A stretch of 64,000 nt of DNA from positions 18,774,509 to 18,838,508 of the forward strand of contig NC_087064.1 of assembly GCF_963678635.1 (NCBI RefSeq). Reading direction: 5' to 3'. This stretch comes from Symsagittifera roscoffensis. Lineage: Eukaryota > Xenacoelomorpha > Acoela > Convolutidae. The notes beneath the pieces were generated by a model. The model searched no databases and was not told where the DNA came from. It saw only the letters and a list, made by a program, of their open reading frames with translations. Positions 31,253-42,622 of the stretch are shown one piece after another; positions within the stretch are counted from its first letter, which is position 1, and each line of letters begins with the position of its first letter. The position numbers were made by a program, and so were the translations under genes.

Positions 31253-32565
31253 AGGCGATATTGGAGAAGGAAGTCCTGCCGGCAAGCATTCCAGAATTTC
31301 CAACAGTGAGGAGAATGACCCTGGGGATGAACAGCCCCCTGGTGGTCCCGTCCCTTTTCGCGAGAGCAGCAACCGAAGAACAGCAGAAGGAGTTCATCGA
31401 CGGCTGGGATTCTCTCTTCATCGGCTACTCTGCAGCGATCTATTTTCATACCAGCGATACGAAAATAAATTCATGGACAACTCAAGCCAAGAAAATGAGA
31501 GGGTCGATGCCCCCGAAGTTCGAGGTACGAGATGCCTTGAGAACACTTGAGCGGGCAGGTCTAGAGAACAAGTTGCCGGTGTGGGACGATGGCAGGATGA
31601 TAGTGAATGAGGGTCATATCGCACTGAAAGCAGACGATATGCTGTTGGCCACAAGGAAATACCGGGCACCTTACGGACTAGAGCAGGTGGAAAGGAGACA
31701 GGAGGGAAAGGAGCTGGATGCAGCAGGCCCATTGCATGTGGCTCTGACAGAGTATAAGGAAACGGGTCCAGCTACACCATCACCCCTATCAGTGGACACC
31801 CCTGGGGATAAAAGGAGTGGTCCCGTAGAAGATCGATTCAGAAGGATTCTTGAGAGAAGAGAAGCAGAATCGGGGGTGGAGAGCATGGATGAGACTCTCA
31901 GTGAGGCAGGAGAGGATATGGAGGTGGGAAATACACCGGAGCAGAAGCCATCGGAGGAAGAGTTCACCACGCAAGAACTGTTGAAAGATCTGAGTGGAGA
32001 AAGTTGGGCAGACACCCCCACGCCACCTTTGACCTCATCTCCCCGCGTGAACCTAGAGTTGCCACTGACGAGCGAGAATCCCAACATGGGAATGATCTTC
32101 CTGAGTGCGGAGAAAAGGGAGAAGAACACCTTCGAGGGAAACAGGGATGCCTTCCTAGGCACTCTGGATGCGGATGCTTGGCGAAGATTCTTGAGCGATT
32201 TTAATCGAGAAGTGGACGACGACACCACATTGGACGATTTTAAAGAGGAGCTGTGGGACACGGTGGTGAAGTTCGGTGAACCTATCCTGATGGGGACAGG
32301 TCTGGAGGAGAAAGCTAGAGGAGAGCTGCTGAGCAAGATGGTCGAGTTGAGGAAGGCACCACGAAAGACCAGAGAAGACAAATGTAAAGACAGCTCTACT
32401 CCGAAACAAAAAACTGACGATAAAATAATTGAACATGTAAGGGGGGATAAGATCGGAACTAGTAATATAATTAAAAGTACTAATATCCTTAAGGCAAGAG
32501 TTGGAAGGGTTGGACGGAGACAAGGAAGTCGAATCAGTGATGATAACGACAACGCCCCCGAGTAA
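31200..32565 (+). CDS. ORF2 central acidic region
   Basis: The frame that is open from 31006 becomes credible from about 31200 (EEKLRAGEMELEAILEKEV). It encodes a helical segment followed by an acidic Pro/Ser/Thr/Glu-rich linker (RRILERREAESG, EEFTTQELLKDLSGESW) and a further helical block (DDFKEELWDTVVKFGEPIL). From about 31655 it is closely matched by element C (57010 onward), showing conservation. Unknown function. The frame leaves the conserved reading near 32480, where A lacks 17 bases that C has. Confidence 0.6.
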
Positions 32566-35500
32566 AGACGTGAGGTCTCGCAAGAGGAAGAGAGACGTGG
32601 AGGGATTGGGCAGTCCTTCAGCGGATGCGGTCTCGGAGGAAAACTTGAGAGAGACGGCCCCCATGGTTCTGGCACGATGGAAGACAGCAGCCTACAAGAG
32701 TAGCTACGCGCCGAGAAAACTGCTCGGAGTAGAAAAGGAGATGGAGATCCCCACCAGCTCAACAACGGAAGAAGACTTCAAGCCTCAGAGGATAAAAATG
32801 AAGCGAGGTTCGACGAGCGGGCAGACCTGGGAAGTGGACGTCGGCAAAGAATGGGTCTCAAATGAACCACCAGGCTACCGGGAAGCAAGTGACTAGCGAT
32901 CCTCTTGAGAAAAATAAAACGAGGAACACCGCCCGACCGTGGTGGGTGGCCCTGGAAACATTGCAGGAATTGGAAGACTGCCTGAAGAAGCTCGACAGTG
33001 GAGTGTCACGCAAACGACGCAACTGGGCTACCCAGCAGAAGGCTGGTATCAATAAATTGGAATTGGGGAGCCAACTGAAGAGAACTTGGCAGAACTTGTT
33101 AAAGGATCATTTTGAAGAAGCGATGAGAACATCCTCATCGGCATCGCCGTTGATGGCGAATCCCTTTATTAGGACCGCAGGACAACTGATGTTCGCGTGG
33201 AGCCTGTTGGGGATAGAGTTAGAGACACTGACTTCGTACGACAAGTTGAAGTTGGGAGGCAAGAATCTAGAGGTACATCAAATGCTGATGCAGCACGTTG
33301 CTAGGGACAACTCAGGCTTGAGCCTGGCAAGGAGGGAAGATGCTACCTGTTTCTTGAGATGGACAATGTCGATAATGACTGACAGTACCATCCTAGCATG
33401 TCACCAGAGAGCAATTGGAAGCAAGACCTGGAAAGGAGAGTCTCCACAGTCATCTTGAATGTGTACCAGAGTACTGGGATAGAAAAGGAGGATGGTTCTA
33501 GGCAATCTCTAGAGAGCCACAGGAAGTTAGATGAGATACGGAGATTCTACAGCAAGAAGTTCGAGGAGAAACACGACGTTCACCGTAACTTGGCTTCTTC
33601 AGGAGGGTACTTGAAACCCAACAAGAAGGGAGAGTATCAGTATGTGTCTGGAGTGATGGGGATGGCATACAACCCTTTCTTAGACTTAGAAGCTGGAGGT
33701 GCCCACAGAAACTATGAGGTGGCGGAGCTGCTGAAATTCTGGACAGAGAGGATAATGGAGATAGACCCTGTGGAAAGAGAGAAACCTAGTCTAGGTTTGA
33801 TTCTCGAGAGAACACCGGAAGTAATAAGTGTGCCACGCTCAAGTAAAAGAGTAGAACTAAAAATGGGTACCGGGAACGGCATGTTGACCACGAATCTGGG
33901 AGTGGTGTGGAAATTGCTCAGGCCCTCCTGGTGTCCACATCCCCATGCGAGCCTGATCGAGGAAGTCACTGAGCGAGTGAGATTGGCGCCGACAGAGGAT
34001 GAAGATTTAGCGACCTTGAGTAGTACATAGACTGATCCTGCCTCATATGAAGGAGTCAAGTGAGATGACGAGTGGAACAGGGTCGGTAAAGAAGATGGAG
34101 CCGGGCAGTTGTCTTGACTCGACGCGTGGGAATGGCGAGCACACCTGTGATGGACAATCGTGCGTCAGGATACAGTCTTTCCAGAAAGAAGACCTAGTCA
34201 CCTGGTTTGAAGATATCACCGAAAGGGAGAAAAGTGAGATACAGATAGTGGCTGAGTGTTAAGCGAGTACCACTGTGAACCTAGCAACAGCTCTGGGATT
34301 CTTCTCAAGAATGTGTAGTCTCCAGTCACTGAAGAGGCTAGAGTCAGAACACCACTTGGTGACTGCGTTGAGCGTGGAGTCATGGCCCGGAGTGTTGCAA
34401 GTGACCCAGAAACACATCAAGAGTTGGAAGGTTGGACTCGAAGCGGAGATGGGATTTCCCATGAGCGAAGCCTATGGACTGCCTCTAAATGCGAAGTCCC
34501 TAGTGGGGTCAGTGATGGCCAACCTATGTGGCAGCCACTACCCATTACACATGGCGATGGCAGAAGTGTCCAGCCAGAGGGTATTGATAGACAAAGCCTT
34601 CTCAGTGCCCAAATGTGTAAGACTGGCTCGGATGTCACATCATTCACACAAGCTGTTGAGGAAGATCCGAGGAACAGTGCCTAAAGAACAAAGGGATGAC
34701 TTGAGTGAAATCTGGGGTGAAGAACTTCTAGGCTTGGAGAGCGAGAATACAAGTGACCTCGAGAGACAAAACGTGATTGGGAAACCCATGGTAGGTGCCC
34801 CAAACTTGGGAGAAGTCGACGTGATGCACGAGAAGATGATGGAACTTGAGCCTCTCCTGGAAGCCTCGGGAGAACGCAATGTTAGGAGCATCGACCTCAC
34901 ACACGGGGATTGTCCATGCCACTGTCTGGCGCAGACAGTGTGGTACCCAGACCAAGCCAATCTCTGCCTGATCTGGGATGTAGAAGAAATCAGGTCGTTG
35001 GGATTACCCGAGCATCAACAAAAAGTGACCATCTTGGTGGTGAGCACAATGCTGGCTCTACGATGGATGGAAGAAAACATAGCAAAGTATCGAGAATCGA
35101 AGACGCCAAAAACAGAGTCGATTCACGCGATAGATTACAGCAGGAGACTTGAGTTGTTCGAGACAGCATGCAAGGTGTTCGCCATACCAATGGAAGTCAG
35201 ACACGTGTAGAGCCGCTTGAGATTCTTTCCTTGGTTTCGCGCGACGTTAACATCCTGTTTATATGTAGCGACGAAGGATCACATGAGGAAACATCAAAAG
35301 GAATATCGACAATTCCAGGCCGAGATAGGACCAGATGCCTTCATGAGACCTCTGCTGACCCATCGAAATGCGATCACGACGGGGTGGAAAAGAGTGGGTA
35401 GAGTATCCAGAGACAACACTAGAGCGCGGGAGTCAATACTGGAGGAGGACCTGGCGAAGAATGTAAGCCTGAGTCTTCACAATTCCTTCTGTTTGAACCG

Positions 35501-35693
35501 GGAGTCGAAGGTGAAGAGCTTACCGAATCAAGCGAAGAGATTGCAAGAGCAAAGGGAGTGGATGCGATCCTATGACCAGCTGAAGGCTTGGGAGGAGATT
35601 GTGATCAGCTCCGATAACGAAGAAGCACTATTGGAACAGATCACAGTGTCAAAAGTATCTGGATCGGGTACCTCGAGGGCGAAGAACACAAGG
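32501..35693 (+). pseudogene. ORF2 C-terminal region (conserved, Cys-rich, unknown)
   Basis: About 1,060 codons' worth spread over frames 32501-32896, 32862-33458, 33398-34030, 34047-34262, 34275-35210 and 35217-35693. In C the same protein runs in nearly one frame, so the breaks are lesions (for example TAA at 34260 and TAG at 35208). Conserved landmarks in A, B and C: GVVWKLLRPSWCPHP, a Cys-rich segment (GSCLDSTRGNGEHTCDG), TALSVESWPGVLQVTQKHI, CPCHCLAQTVWYPD, LTHRNAITT and LHNSFCLNRES. Four or more Cys near 34105-34160 could bind a metal. No signal peptide, furin site or C-terminal anchor, so not a typical env. Confidence 0.65.
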
Positions 35694-36133
35694 TGAGCCA
35701 GTGGCTCAAAAGGAAAATTCTAGAGTCTTGAGTTTTGAGAGGGAGGGGGCTCGAGGGTGAACTCGGATAAAATCTGGGTTCACGAAAAAGAAATTTTAAC
35801 AAATAAGATATTGTTATTAATATGCTAGATCTATTATATAAACCAAAATGCTGCATGACATTTTCCTGATTGAATAGAACAAAAGAAATTTTAAATTACC
35901 AGCTTAAAAAGCGGGAATTCATAGGTGCAGGTGTGTGCAGATTTTGATTGCTGTTTAGCGATAGTGTGAAAATTTTATATGGTCGTGAATTTTGGAAGGT
36001 AGATAAACTTAAGTCTGCTGCAAACTTCTGTAAATGACCACTGGCACTGTATCTTGAGTGACACTCGGGCTTCTGGGGATTCACTGACAAAGACAGCGCG
36101 CGATGAGGACAGCGATCTTGAGTCCGGGGAGTA
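35694..36133 (+). other. 3' UTR of element A with LTR-adjacent GTCCGGGGAG
   Basis: Non-coding. GTCCGGGGAG at 36122-36131 sits two bases before the 3' LTR, where the plus-strand primer (polypurine tract) must lie; the purine run is short (GGGGAG). Confidence 0.6.
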
Positions 36134-36651
36134 TGTGCCAGTCGGTCATATCTGGAAGTTTGACCTTGAGAGACACGAAAATAGGTAATTTTGGAGTGAA
36201 TCTTTAATTTTCAAAATTTCGAATGGAGCCTGTCATGCTCAGTTTTCTCGTACCAACTGAAAACAAAAAGAGAAAAATCAGAACATCCGAGTTTACAATC
36301 GCGGGAAAGTGCTTGAATAGAACAGCGGGAAATTGCTATTGGCAATTTCCAGATATAAAATAAGACACGAGTAGAGCTGTCTTATCCAGAAATAGGAGGA
36401 GAGATAATAAAAAGAAGAGAGAACACCTATTCGGAATAAACTAGAGTGAACCTTCAATTGAAAGGTGGAAAGCTTGAGTGTCCCAATGATTCAAACAAAA
36501 ACTCAAATTCTAGAGTCAGAATTTACTTCTGTTACCAAAAGTGACCAGTATTAAACTTATCTAGTTATATTATCTAATTCTTGAGTTGCTTACCAATTTA
36601 ATAACTCCTTGTACTCGAGTGCCTCAACATGTGAGTCCCTAATTTAAATTT
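36134..36651 (+). repeat. 3' LTR of element A
   Basis: 518 bp, homologous to the 5' LTR with about 17 substitutions and no large gap. It contains the TATA box (36354) and AATAAA words. It abuts element B sequence with no spacer that I can identify. Confidence 0.9.
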
Positions 36652-37196
36652 CTCGAGTGTGTTTTATGATTGTTATGTTGAGATAAGGCGAGTTTTAGGT
36701 TGATCCATCTGAAATGGATCAAAGTTCCGCTGTCCAATAAAAAGTAACTTAACGGATTATTCCGGCCCTGTTTTTAACGGCGTTCATGTATTTTGGGTAT
36801 CTTGAGACCTAAGTATGGGAACGTTCTTGTACTCTAGAGTGGGGGGATATTTTGGTAGTAGCCTTTAAGCTGTAACGGGTTCTAGTCTCATGTCGCAAGC
36901 GAACCGAATTGGCTCCGACTGTTCTTGAGGTAGAAAAACACAAGAGATAGTGTCCCTGACTCTTGAGCCAATAGTTATAGGGCCTATTTTTCTTAAGCCT
37001 CATATGTGACTGAAGTAGGCGACTGTTACAGTCATCATTTCGGATTTTTAAAATTTAAGATTTTCCGAATCCTTCAGCCTTCACGATTTGTCTAATCGTC
37101 TGAATAACGCTCTTAATCCTTCAAAACCGCCAATTCGGAAGGTTCGCTGCTAAAAACTCGAAACTGCATTTTCGTCCATTCTGGTCGATTGTCTAA
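36652..37196 (-). repeat. Possible 3' LTR of element B
   Basis: On the minus strand, GTCCGGGGAG at 37208-37199 followed by TA matches the sequence before the 3' LTR of A. The 545 bp that follow (37196 down to 36652) are non-coding and would be B's LTR. No second copy exists in the window to prove it. Confidence 0.35.
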
Positions 37197-37736
37197 TACT
37201 CCCCGGACAGCCCGGTCAATGTCCCCATTGAACCTCGCAATATTCGTAAAATTGGTACAGTGTCATTGAACAGAATTTACAATATGCACGAAATTACTTT
37301 TAACCGCGTCATATCGACTCACTGCAGAATATAAATGGCATCATACTACATTGCTATTGCCTTCTAAATTTATTCACTAATCTGCACTTTGAGGATATGA
37401 CTTAAGATGAAACATTTTTTCTGACTTCCAACGTCATTGCCCTGATTTAAAATTTTTTCTCCTAGGTTTTAAAAGGTGTTAGTTTGCAGGACAGTCCTGC
37501 CAACCAACAAGCTAAAATCATCCTACTATGCTTCTTCCCTTCGGAAATTTTAGTTGTTATCGTCCTGAATATTAAAATTAAGGAACTCTGTGGTTAGAAA
37601 GAACAATAAAACAATCTGGCTCTTCAAGAGATTACCCAAGCCTTTCATGTCACCTTTTTTTGTCGTTTAGAAGTTCTAAAACTTCTAAATTGTTCTAATA
37701 TCGTTTCTTTTTGCGTCTTGTCTCTACGGCCATTCG
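37197..37736 (-). other. 3' UTR of element B
   Basis: Non-coding sequence between the ORF2 stop and the presumed LTR. It shares the GTCCGGGGAG word with A at the LTR edge but little else by eye. Confidence 0.45.
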
Positions 37737-40700
37737 TCAATGTTCCGTCTCCTCCTCCTGTGACATTGACTCTGCACTTTCAGTTTCTGTGTCTTGCAAC
37801 ACATCGTTAGCTATTCTGACGCTGTTGGAAGCAGTCCTCCAACATTTCTGCTCTTTTACCCTCTGCTTACAACGAGGTCGGGGATCCACGTTAGATTCTC
37901 TGTTCCTGCAGAAGCTGTTGTGGAGACACAACGTCACGTTTCTCTCCAAATCTTCCTTCAACATCTCTTCTTTTTCCTTTCCACTACGTTCACATGTCCT
38001 GGAAATTCTCTTCACCGCGGTGGTCACGGCATTTCGATGAGTCACGAAAGCTCGCTTGAAAGCTCCTGCCCCAATGTCCAGCTGATACCCACTGTACACT
38101 ATGCCGTGCTTCGACATATGCTTTTTTGCATACTCGTACAACCATGCAGTCATGTTGGCTCTAAACCTTGGCATCAGTCGTCTTCTTGCCCATATCTTTT
38201 TTACTTCCAAGGAATGTTCAGAATCTTGCACGTTGTCTCAAAAAGATCTAAATCTTTTAGACAATCCAACTTCTGCAATTGTTCTCGCGTTGGTGCCTCA
38301 TGTCTATTGTTCTCTCCCACATGAGCCTCCAGCCACCTTATCGCCATCATAACTCCCACCATCACAATTGTTATGGGCCGTGATGAGTCTGGTAAACCCA
38401 TGGAGAGCAGCTCTCCAGAGTCCCAGATCAACACCAGATTACTACGCCCGGGATACCACCATGTTTGCAGCAAGCAGTGGCAGGGAAACTCATCATGTGT
38501 CAACATGATGCTCCTCCAATTACGCTTTCCCGAAGCTTCCAGTAATGGTTCCACTTCCATCATCACTCGGTGGACTTCATCATTCTCGTCTACTGTATTG
38601 TAATCTGTAACGGTTGATCCTCTCTGTTTCTGTCTCTCAAAGTCACTGAAGTTCCCACTCACGTATCCCATGAACTTCCGTCCCAGTATTGATTCCAACT
38701 CCTCCTTTGTTCTCTCTGGAACCGCTGAGAACATTTTACACAGTAACTCGTAAGATTTCTCCGACAATCTCGTTAGTCTCACACACTTTGGCACTGAGAA
38801 GGCTCAATCCACGATCATTCTTGTACTCTTTACATCCACAGCTACAAAATGCACCGGGTATCTGCTCTTGCACATTGGACCTAAGGTCGATCCCACCAAA
38901 TATCGTGCTCCTGATGGTCTACGATAAGTTTCACTGTGTCGGATTTATTTCCGTTTCGATCGCTTCCCTCCATTTTCCTATGTACTTTTGCTCAGTTTGC
39001 AAAACTCCTGGGAACACTTCTACACTGATGGCTGTGACCATCTCATGTTTCTGTTCTAGATTCAATAGTGACTCTACAGAACCAAACATGCTGTAGAATC
39101 CTAGTGCATTCACTAGATTCACCTCGGTTCCTCCATGGCAATCTGCGATGAGTTCCGTTTCCGTCCTTGCTTTCATCATAACGTTCCCAAACAATATCGT
39201 CAACTGCTTGTGTTGTCTCTCTAGGGTTTTCACGCAATCCAGACTTCCACAAACGTGACCTTCCAGTCCACAGACTTCTGCCAGACAGCTACCAGATTTG
39301 ACCCAGTCTTCTGGTCCCCAGCCAGGCAACTCCACTTTGTCTTCCCCGTTGCTACTAGAGGCTGTTGTCATCACATTATATATGATGTTCAGGTCACGCA
39401 GGTTACAGTCTGCATTTAGTTCCGTCTGCACGTCTTGTGTCGCTCGTAGTATCGAGTCAGCATTAGGACTAGGACACCACGATGGTCTCATCAGTTCCCA
39501 CACTACCATCAAGCTCGTTCTCAGTAATTCATCTGAGAATCCCAATCCAAACTCCACTCGTTTGTCGGATTTTGGCACGGAAGGTGCAGTCACTTTTTCT
39601 TCCAAGACTAGTCCCAACTTGGTCTGCGGATTAGTAGCGCTTTTAATCGTAGCGACTCTCGACGTCCAGAACCTTAGCAACACTGCTTGCTCGTAATCAA
39701 AGAAGCAATCGCGTATGTCTCTACTCAGGAAAGGGTTGTACGCTATCCCTATTACTCCGGACACGTAGCTGTATGACTTCTTCCTGATCGGTCCACAGTA
39801 CTCACTGGATTTCGGTAGTGCCCCCATAGACTCTTTAGTGAGTCTCAGCTCCTTGTTTGAGAATCTCCTGATTTCGTCTATTTTTTCTCATGGGTTCTAG
39901 CTCTTCAGGTTCTTTCATATTCACCCTCATTGGCTTACTCTGATGCATATTCAGCAGTGCTAGCAAGATCAAGGCTTTTACTCGTTCATCGCCCTCCCTC
40001 AGCATCTTGACACAGTGTTCAATGCTGGCACTGAAATCTGCTCTATCAGGAATCGAATGAAACAGAGAGCTTGTCTCGGCTTCGCGCACGCTACTGCCAT
40101 TCCCTCCTGGATTATCAGATCCCTCAGGTTCGTCATCAGGAATACCTTTTCTTCTTTTGACCTTTTCCTTTCTTCTGAATCATATTCCCCGCGAGTTAAT
40201 CCCATCATGCACCAGGCGAATCTCAGTTGTAATTCGGTTCTCACGTAAGGTACTGCCATGAGAGCGTGTATTCTCGGCGTAGTCCTAATTTCCTCTTCAA
40301 AGTACTTCAACACCACTGCTTTCCATGGAAGGCTCACTAAGTGCTCAATCGTTTCCGCCTGCATCTCAGACAACGCTAGAGTCCCGTACGCCTTCTGCTT
40401 GAGGGTGGTGCCTTGCAACATCGTTTCCAGATAACCTTCCATGGCACTCTTGTCTTCCAGAGCCATCACATATCCTCTAGCCGAGTTTCGGCATTCCAAC
40501 ATCTCCATGTATCCACCGGCGGGTTCATCTATTGACACAGTCTCCGACACTGTCAGTCGGTTATACTCCACTGGTACTAGTTTTCCTGCGACACTTCCCT
40601 TTCCGTGGTTCATGGGAGACGGTTTAAAACTTTCATGGGACTTTCTCCACATTGGCTCTCCATTTCCAAGGTTGCTCCAGTCAGAGTGCGGTCACTCCTT

Positions 40701-40933
40701 TTGGAATTGTAACCTGTTGACTTTATCCCTGCCATTAGAATGGGTGGCACCATTGCTACATCAGTTAACATTCTGTCCGTGCCAGGCAATTGATAATCAC
40801 CTTGTCCCAAATCCATGACCTCTTCGAATCGTTTTCTTTTCGCTGAATTGACAGCTCTTATCGATATCTCCGAATGCACCTTCGTCTTTCCTGCTCTCCT
40901 CGGTATCACTTTGCTGCCTAATTTCATCTTCAT
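37737..40933 (-). pseudogene. Element B ORF2 C-terminal region
   Basis: Frames 40933-40610, 40652-39999, 40089-39835, 39827-38931, 38794-38201 and 38231-37737 give the diverged homologue of A 32501-35693. Shared blocks include VVWELMRPSWCPSPNAD, the Cys-rich GSCLAEVCGLEGHVCG, AISVEVFPGVLQTEQKYIG, FPCHCLLQTWWYPG, THRNAVTT and LHNSFCRNRES. Frame breaks near 40640, 39830, 38930 and 38215 are lesions. Conservation of these blocks, with Cys retained, between two diverged subfamilies argues that ORF2 was under protein-level selection. Confidence 0.65.
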
Positions 40934-41930
40934 CTCGTTTCACGTCTTCTTCCCTCTCAGTCGTCTCATCCTCTCCTGTTCCAAAGCGATTCTGATGCAG
41001 GAGGTACTGGATAAGAGTATATCTCAGATCTCTTATCTTATTCCACGAATCTGTGGCTTTCTTCACATCAAATTTTTTCACATTCTCTCTCATCTGTTCG
41101 GGGTAACGTGTCAGTTTCATTAGTCCTCCCACGTTTCCATGGGTAATCGCAATCAATGTTAGAAGCCCATCTAACCGCAAGTTCTGGATTCCTTCGGTGA
41201 GCAGTATCACCGGTCCCTTCACGAAGCTCTCTGCTCCAAACGTCACGAACAAGGCTAGTAGTTCCAAAATCGATACTTCCACTACTGCTTGGAGGAATTC
41301 CTTTATCAAGTAACGAGAGAGTTTCGGATAGACTTTTGCCAAGAAGGACGCGGTCTATCCGGCTCCCAGCCTTTCGATCATGCTATCAGTCCGTTCGAAG
41401 CCTTCTTCTCCCTTCACCTTCTCAGTCCAGAAAGTTTCCAGGGTAACTTGGCACACTCTGTTCACGAATCCGGCTGTCTTTTCTTCAGCATTCTCCGCCA
41501 GGTTCACCTCCTTTAACAAGTAGGCATGGATCTTCTTGATCATTACTGGACCTTGCTCAAAAGCATCCGCACCCAATGTCGCTACTCGAGGAGGTAGATG
41601 TACCCACTGATTAGCCTCTGGTTTGGTTTTCAAAACCATCGCCTCCAAGTGAGCTCTAGTCTCCTGGGAATTTTTCCTAATCTCTCTTTCTCCTGCCGCT
41701 TCCATTCCTCGGAACCATAAGTCGTTCGACATCGCCACGATCACTCGATGATCGTCGCCTATTCCCGGTTTCAGTTTGAGCTGTCGACTGAAAATGGACA
41801 GTTCCAACCCCAGCACCTCGTCCAGCACCAGCATGTGTAGCGCATGTTCCTTGAATCCTCTCAATGCGTTCGAGATATCCGACCACACGTTGGGAAGTTC
41901 AGAGGCTAGAACTTCCCAATCCAGGCTCAT
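40797..41930 (-). pseudogene. Element B ORF2 middle region
   Basis: Frames 41930-41355 and 41342-40797 correspond to A 29800-30737. They begin ASELPNVWSDISNALRGF, matching RSELAAAWADVSHALRDY of A, then the DEVLGLELSIFSRQLKL block and LRLDGLLTLIAITHGNVGGL. A stop at 41355 separates two parts of one protein. The end (residues about 100-180 of the second frame) is acidic and disordered. Confidence 0.6.
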
Positions 41931-42282
41931 TCGCCAAGAAACTCCCTGAGAGAGCCCCGTTTCTCCACCTCATCACTCTCATGTTTGGGCGGTCTAGTAC
42001 TCCCCCTTCGCCGTATGGTGCCATCAATAGGACTTCCGTGGGGTGGTCCCCACGGTTGTCATGCCCCAAGATGTTTAGCAGGGCGGTCAGCAACATGACT
42101 ACCTCTGGGTCCTCATGACTACCTCTGGGTACCTCTGGGTCCCCCAGAGCGAAGTCTCGATCCATTAGCCGACGATAGATCGCATCTACCATCGGTCCTA
42201 CATATGCCTCTGCCAGGTCCATCAATTCATCCAAGTTGAAATTATCCATTCTCTTTTCAGGTTTTGATTCGATTTGATTCAA
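41899..42282 (-). CDS. Element B ORF2 N-terminal domain
   Basis: The homologue of A residues 1-105. The start is either 42282 or the internal Met at 42249 (MDNFNLDELMD), which lines up with the start in A. It ends SFLANEPGLG near 41925, where A has DLARNPGL and continues into the coiled coil. In B the next conserved residues belong to the middle region, so about 2.6 kb present in A (coiled coil and SGNH esterase) is missing at a single joint. A short local duplication (CTACCTCTGGGT, three times) lies at 42090-42140. Confidence 0.65.
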   Translation of the reverse strand: MNQIESKPEKRMDNFNLDELMDLAEAYVGPMVDAIYRRLMDRDFALGDPEVPRGSHEDPEVVMLLTALLNILGHDNRGDHPTEVLLMAPYGEGGVLDRPNMRVMRWRNGALSGSFLANEPGLGSSSL

Positions 42283-42622
42283 GGTTGACCCAAGTGAGCA
42301 ATTAAATGATCAATCAGGATCTAGAAAAGAGGTCACGAACATCACACTTGTCAGTTTCACTTTAACTTCGTTAAAATTCATTTAAAACAGTCAGGTAAAA
42401 AGATTTTGATTCTAAAATTTATTAAAATCAATCGGTCTCTAAAATTTTGGAATTCGACCTAAGATTGGACCGTCCAAACTTTGGATCTATTCCTAAGATC
42501 GTTAATCAGTTGTTCGTGGTCACTAACTCCTTCTTACCCAGGACCTTAATAACATAACACATAACATAACATAACACACATTACCTACTTTAGTCTGACA
42601 CCCTCTTGCATGTCACTTTAAC
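42283..42622 (-). other. Gap between pol and ORF2 in element B
   Basis: Non-coding. It includes a short ATAAC-type tandem run (about 42546-42578). It has the same position as the 26415-26877 gap of A but no CTCAAGTTGCT repeats that I can see. Confidence 0.5.

Larger units (their letters stand above)
15691..36651 (+). mobile_element. Element A: giant (21 kb) gypsy-type LTR retrotransposon
   Basis: Bounded by two 518-bp LTRs (15691-16208 and 36134-36651) with about 17 differences by eye (about 3%). The order is leader with minisatellite, gag, zinc knuckles, protease, RT, RNase H, an acidic linker, integrase, a macro-like domain, a 0.46-kb gap, and a 9-kb ORF2 region with an SGNH esterase. At 20.96 kb it is two to four times the usual size of Ty3/gypsy elements. 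It carries several stops and frameshifts and is probably non-autonomous now. No target-site duplication is apparent (flanks ACGTC and CTCGA), so the ends may come from recombination. Confidence 0.9.

Noticed and set aside
31671-32765. 364-codon minus-strand frame, Ser/Leu/Pro-rich
   Set aside because: Antisense of the conserved ORF2 acidic region; similar shadow frames lie opposite other A/C genes.
26878-35693. ORF2 as a retroviral-type env gene
   Set aside because: Position would fit, but I see no signal peptide, furin-type site, fusion peptide or C-terminal membrane anchor; hydrophobic stretches are not conserved as such in B.
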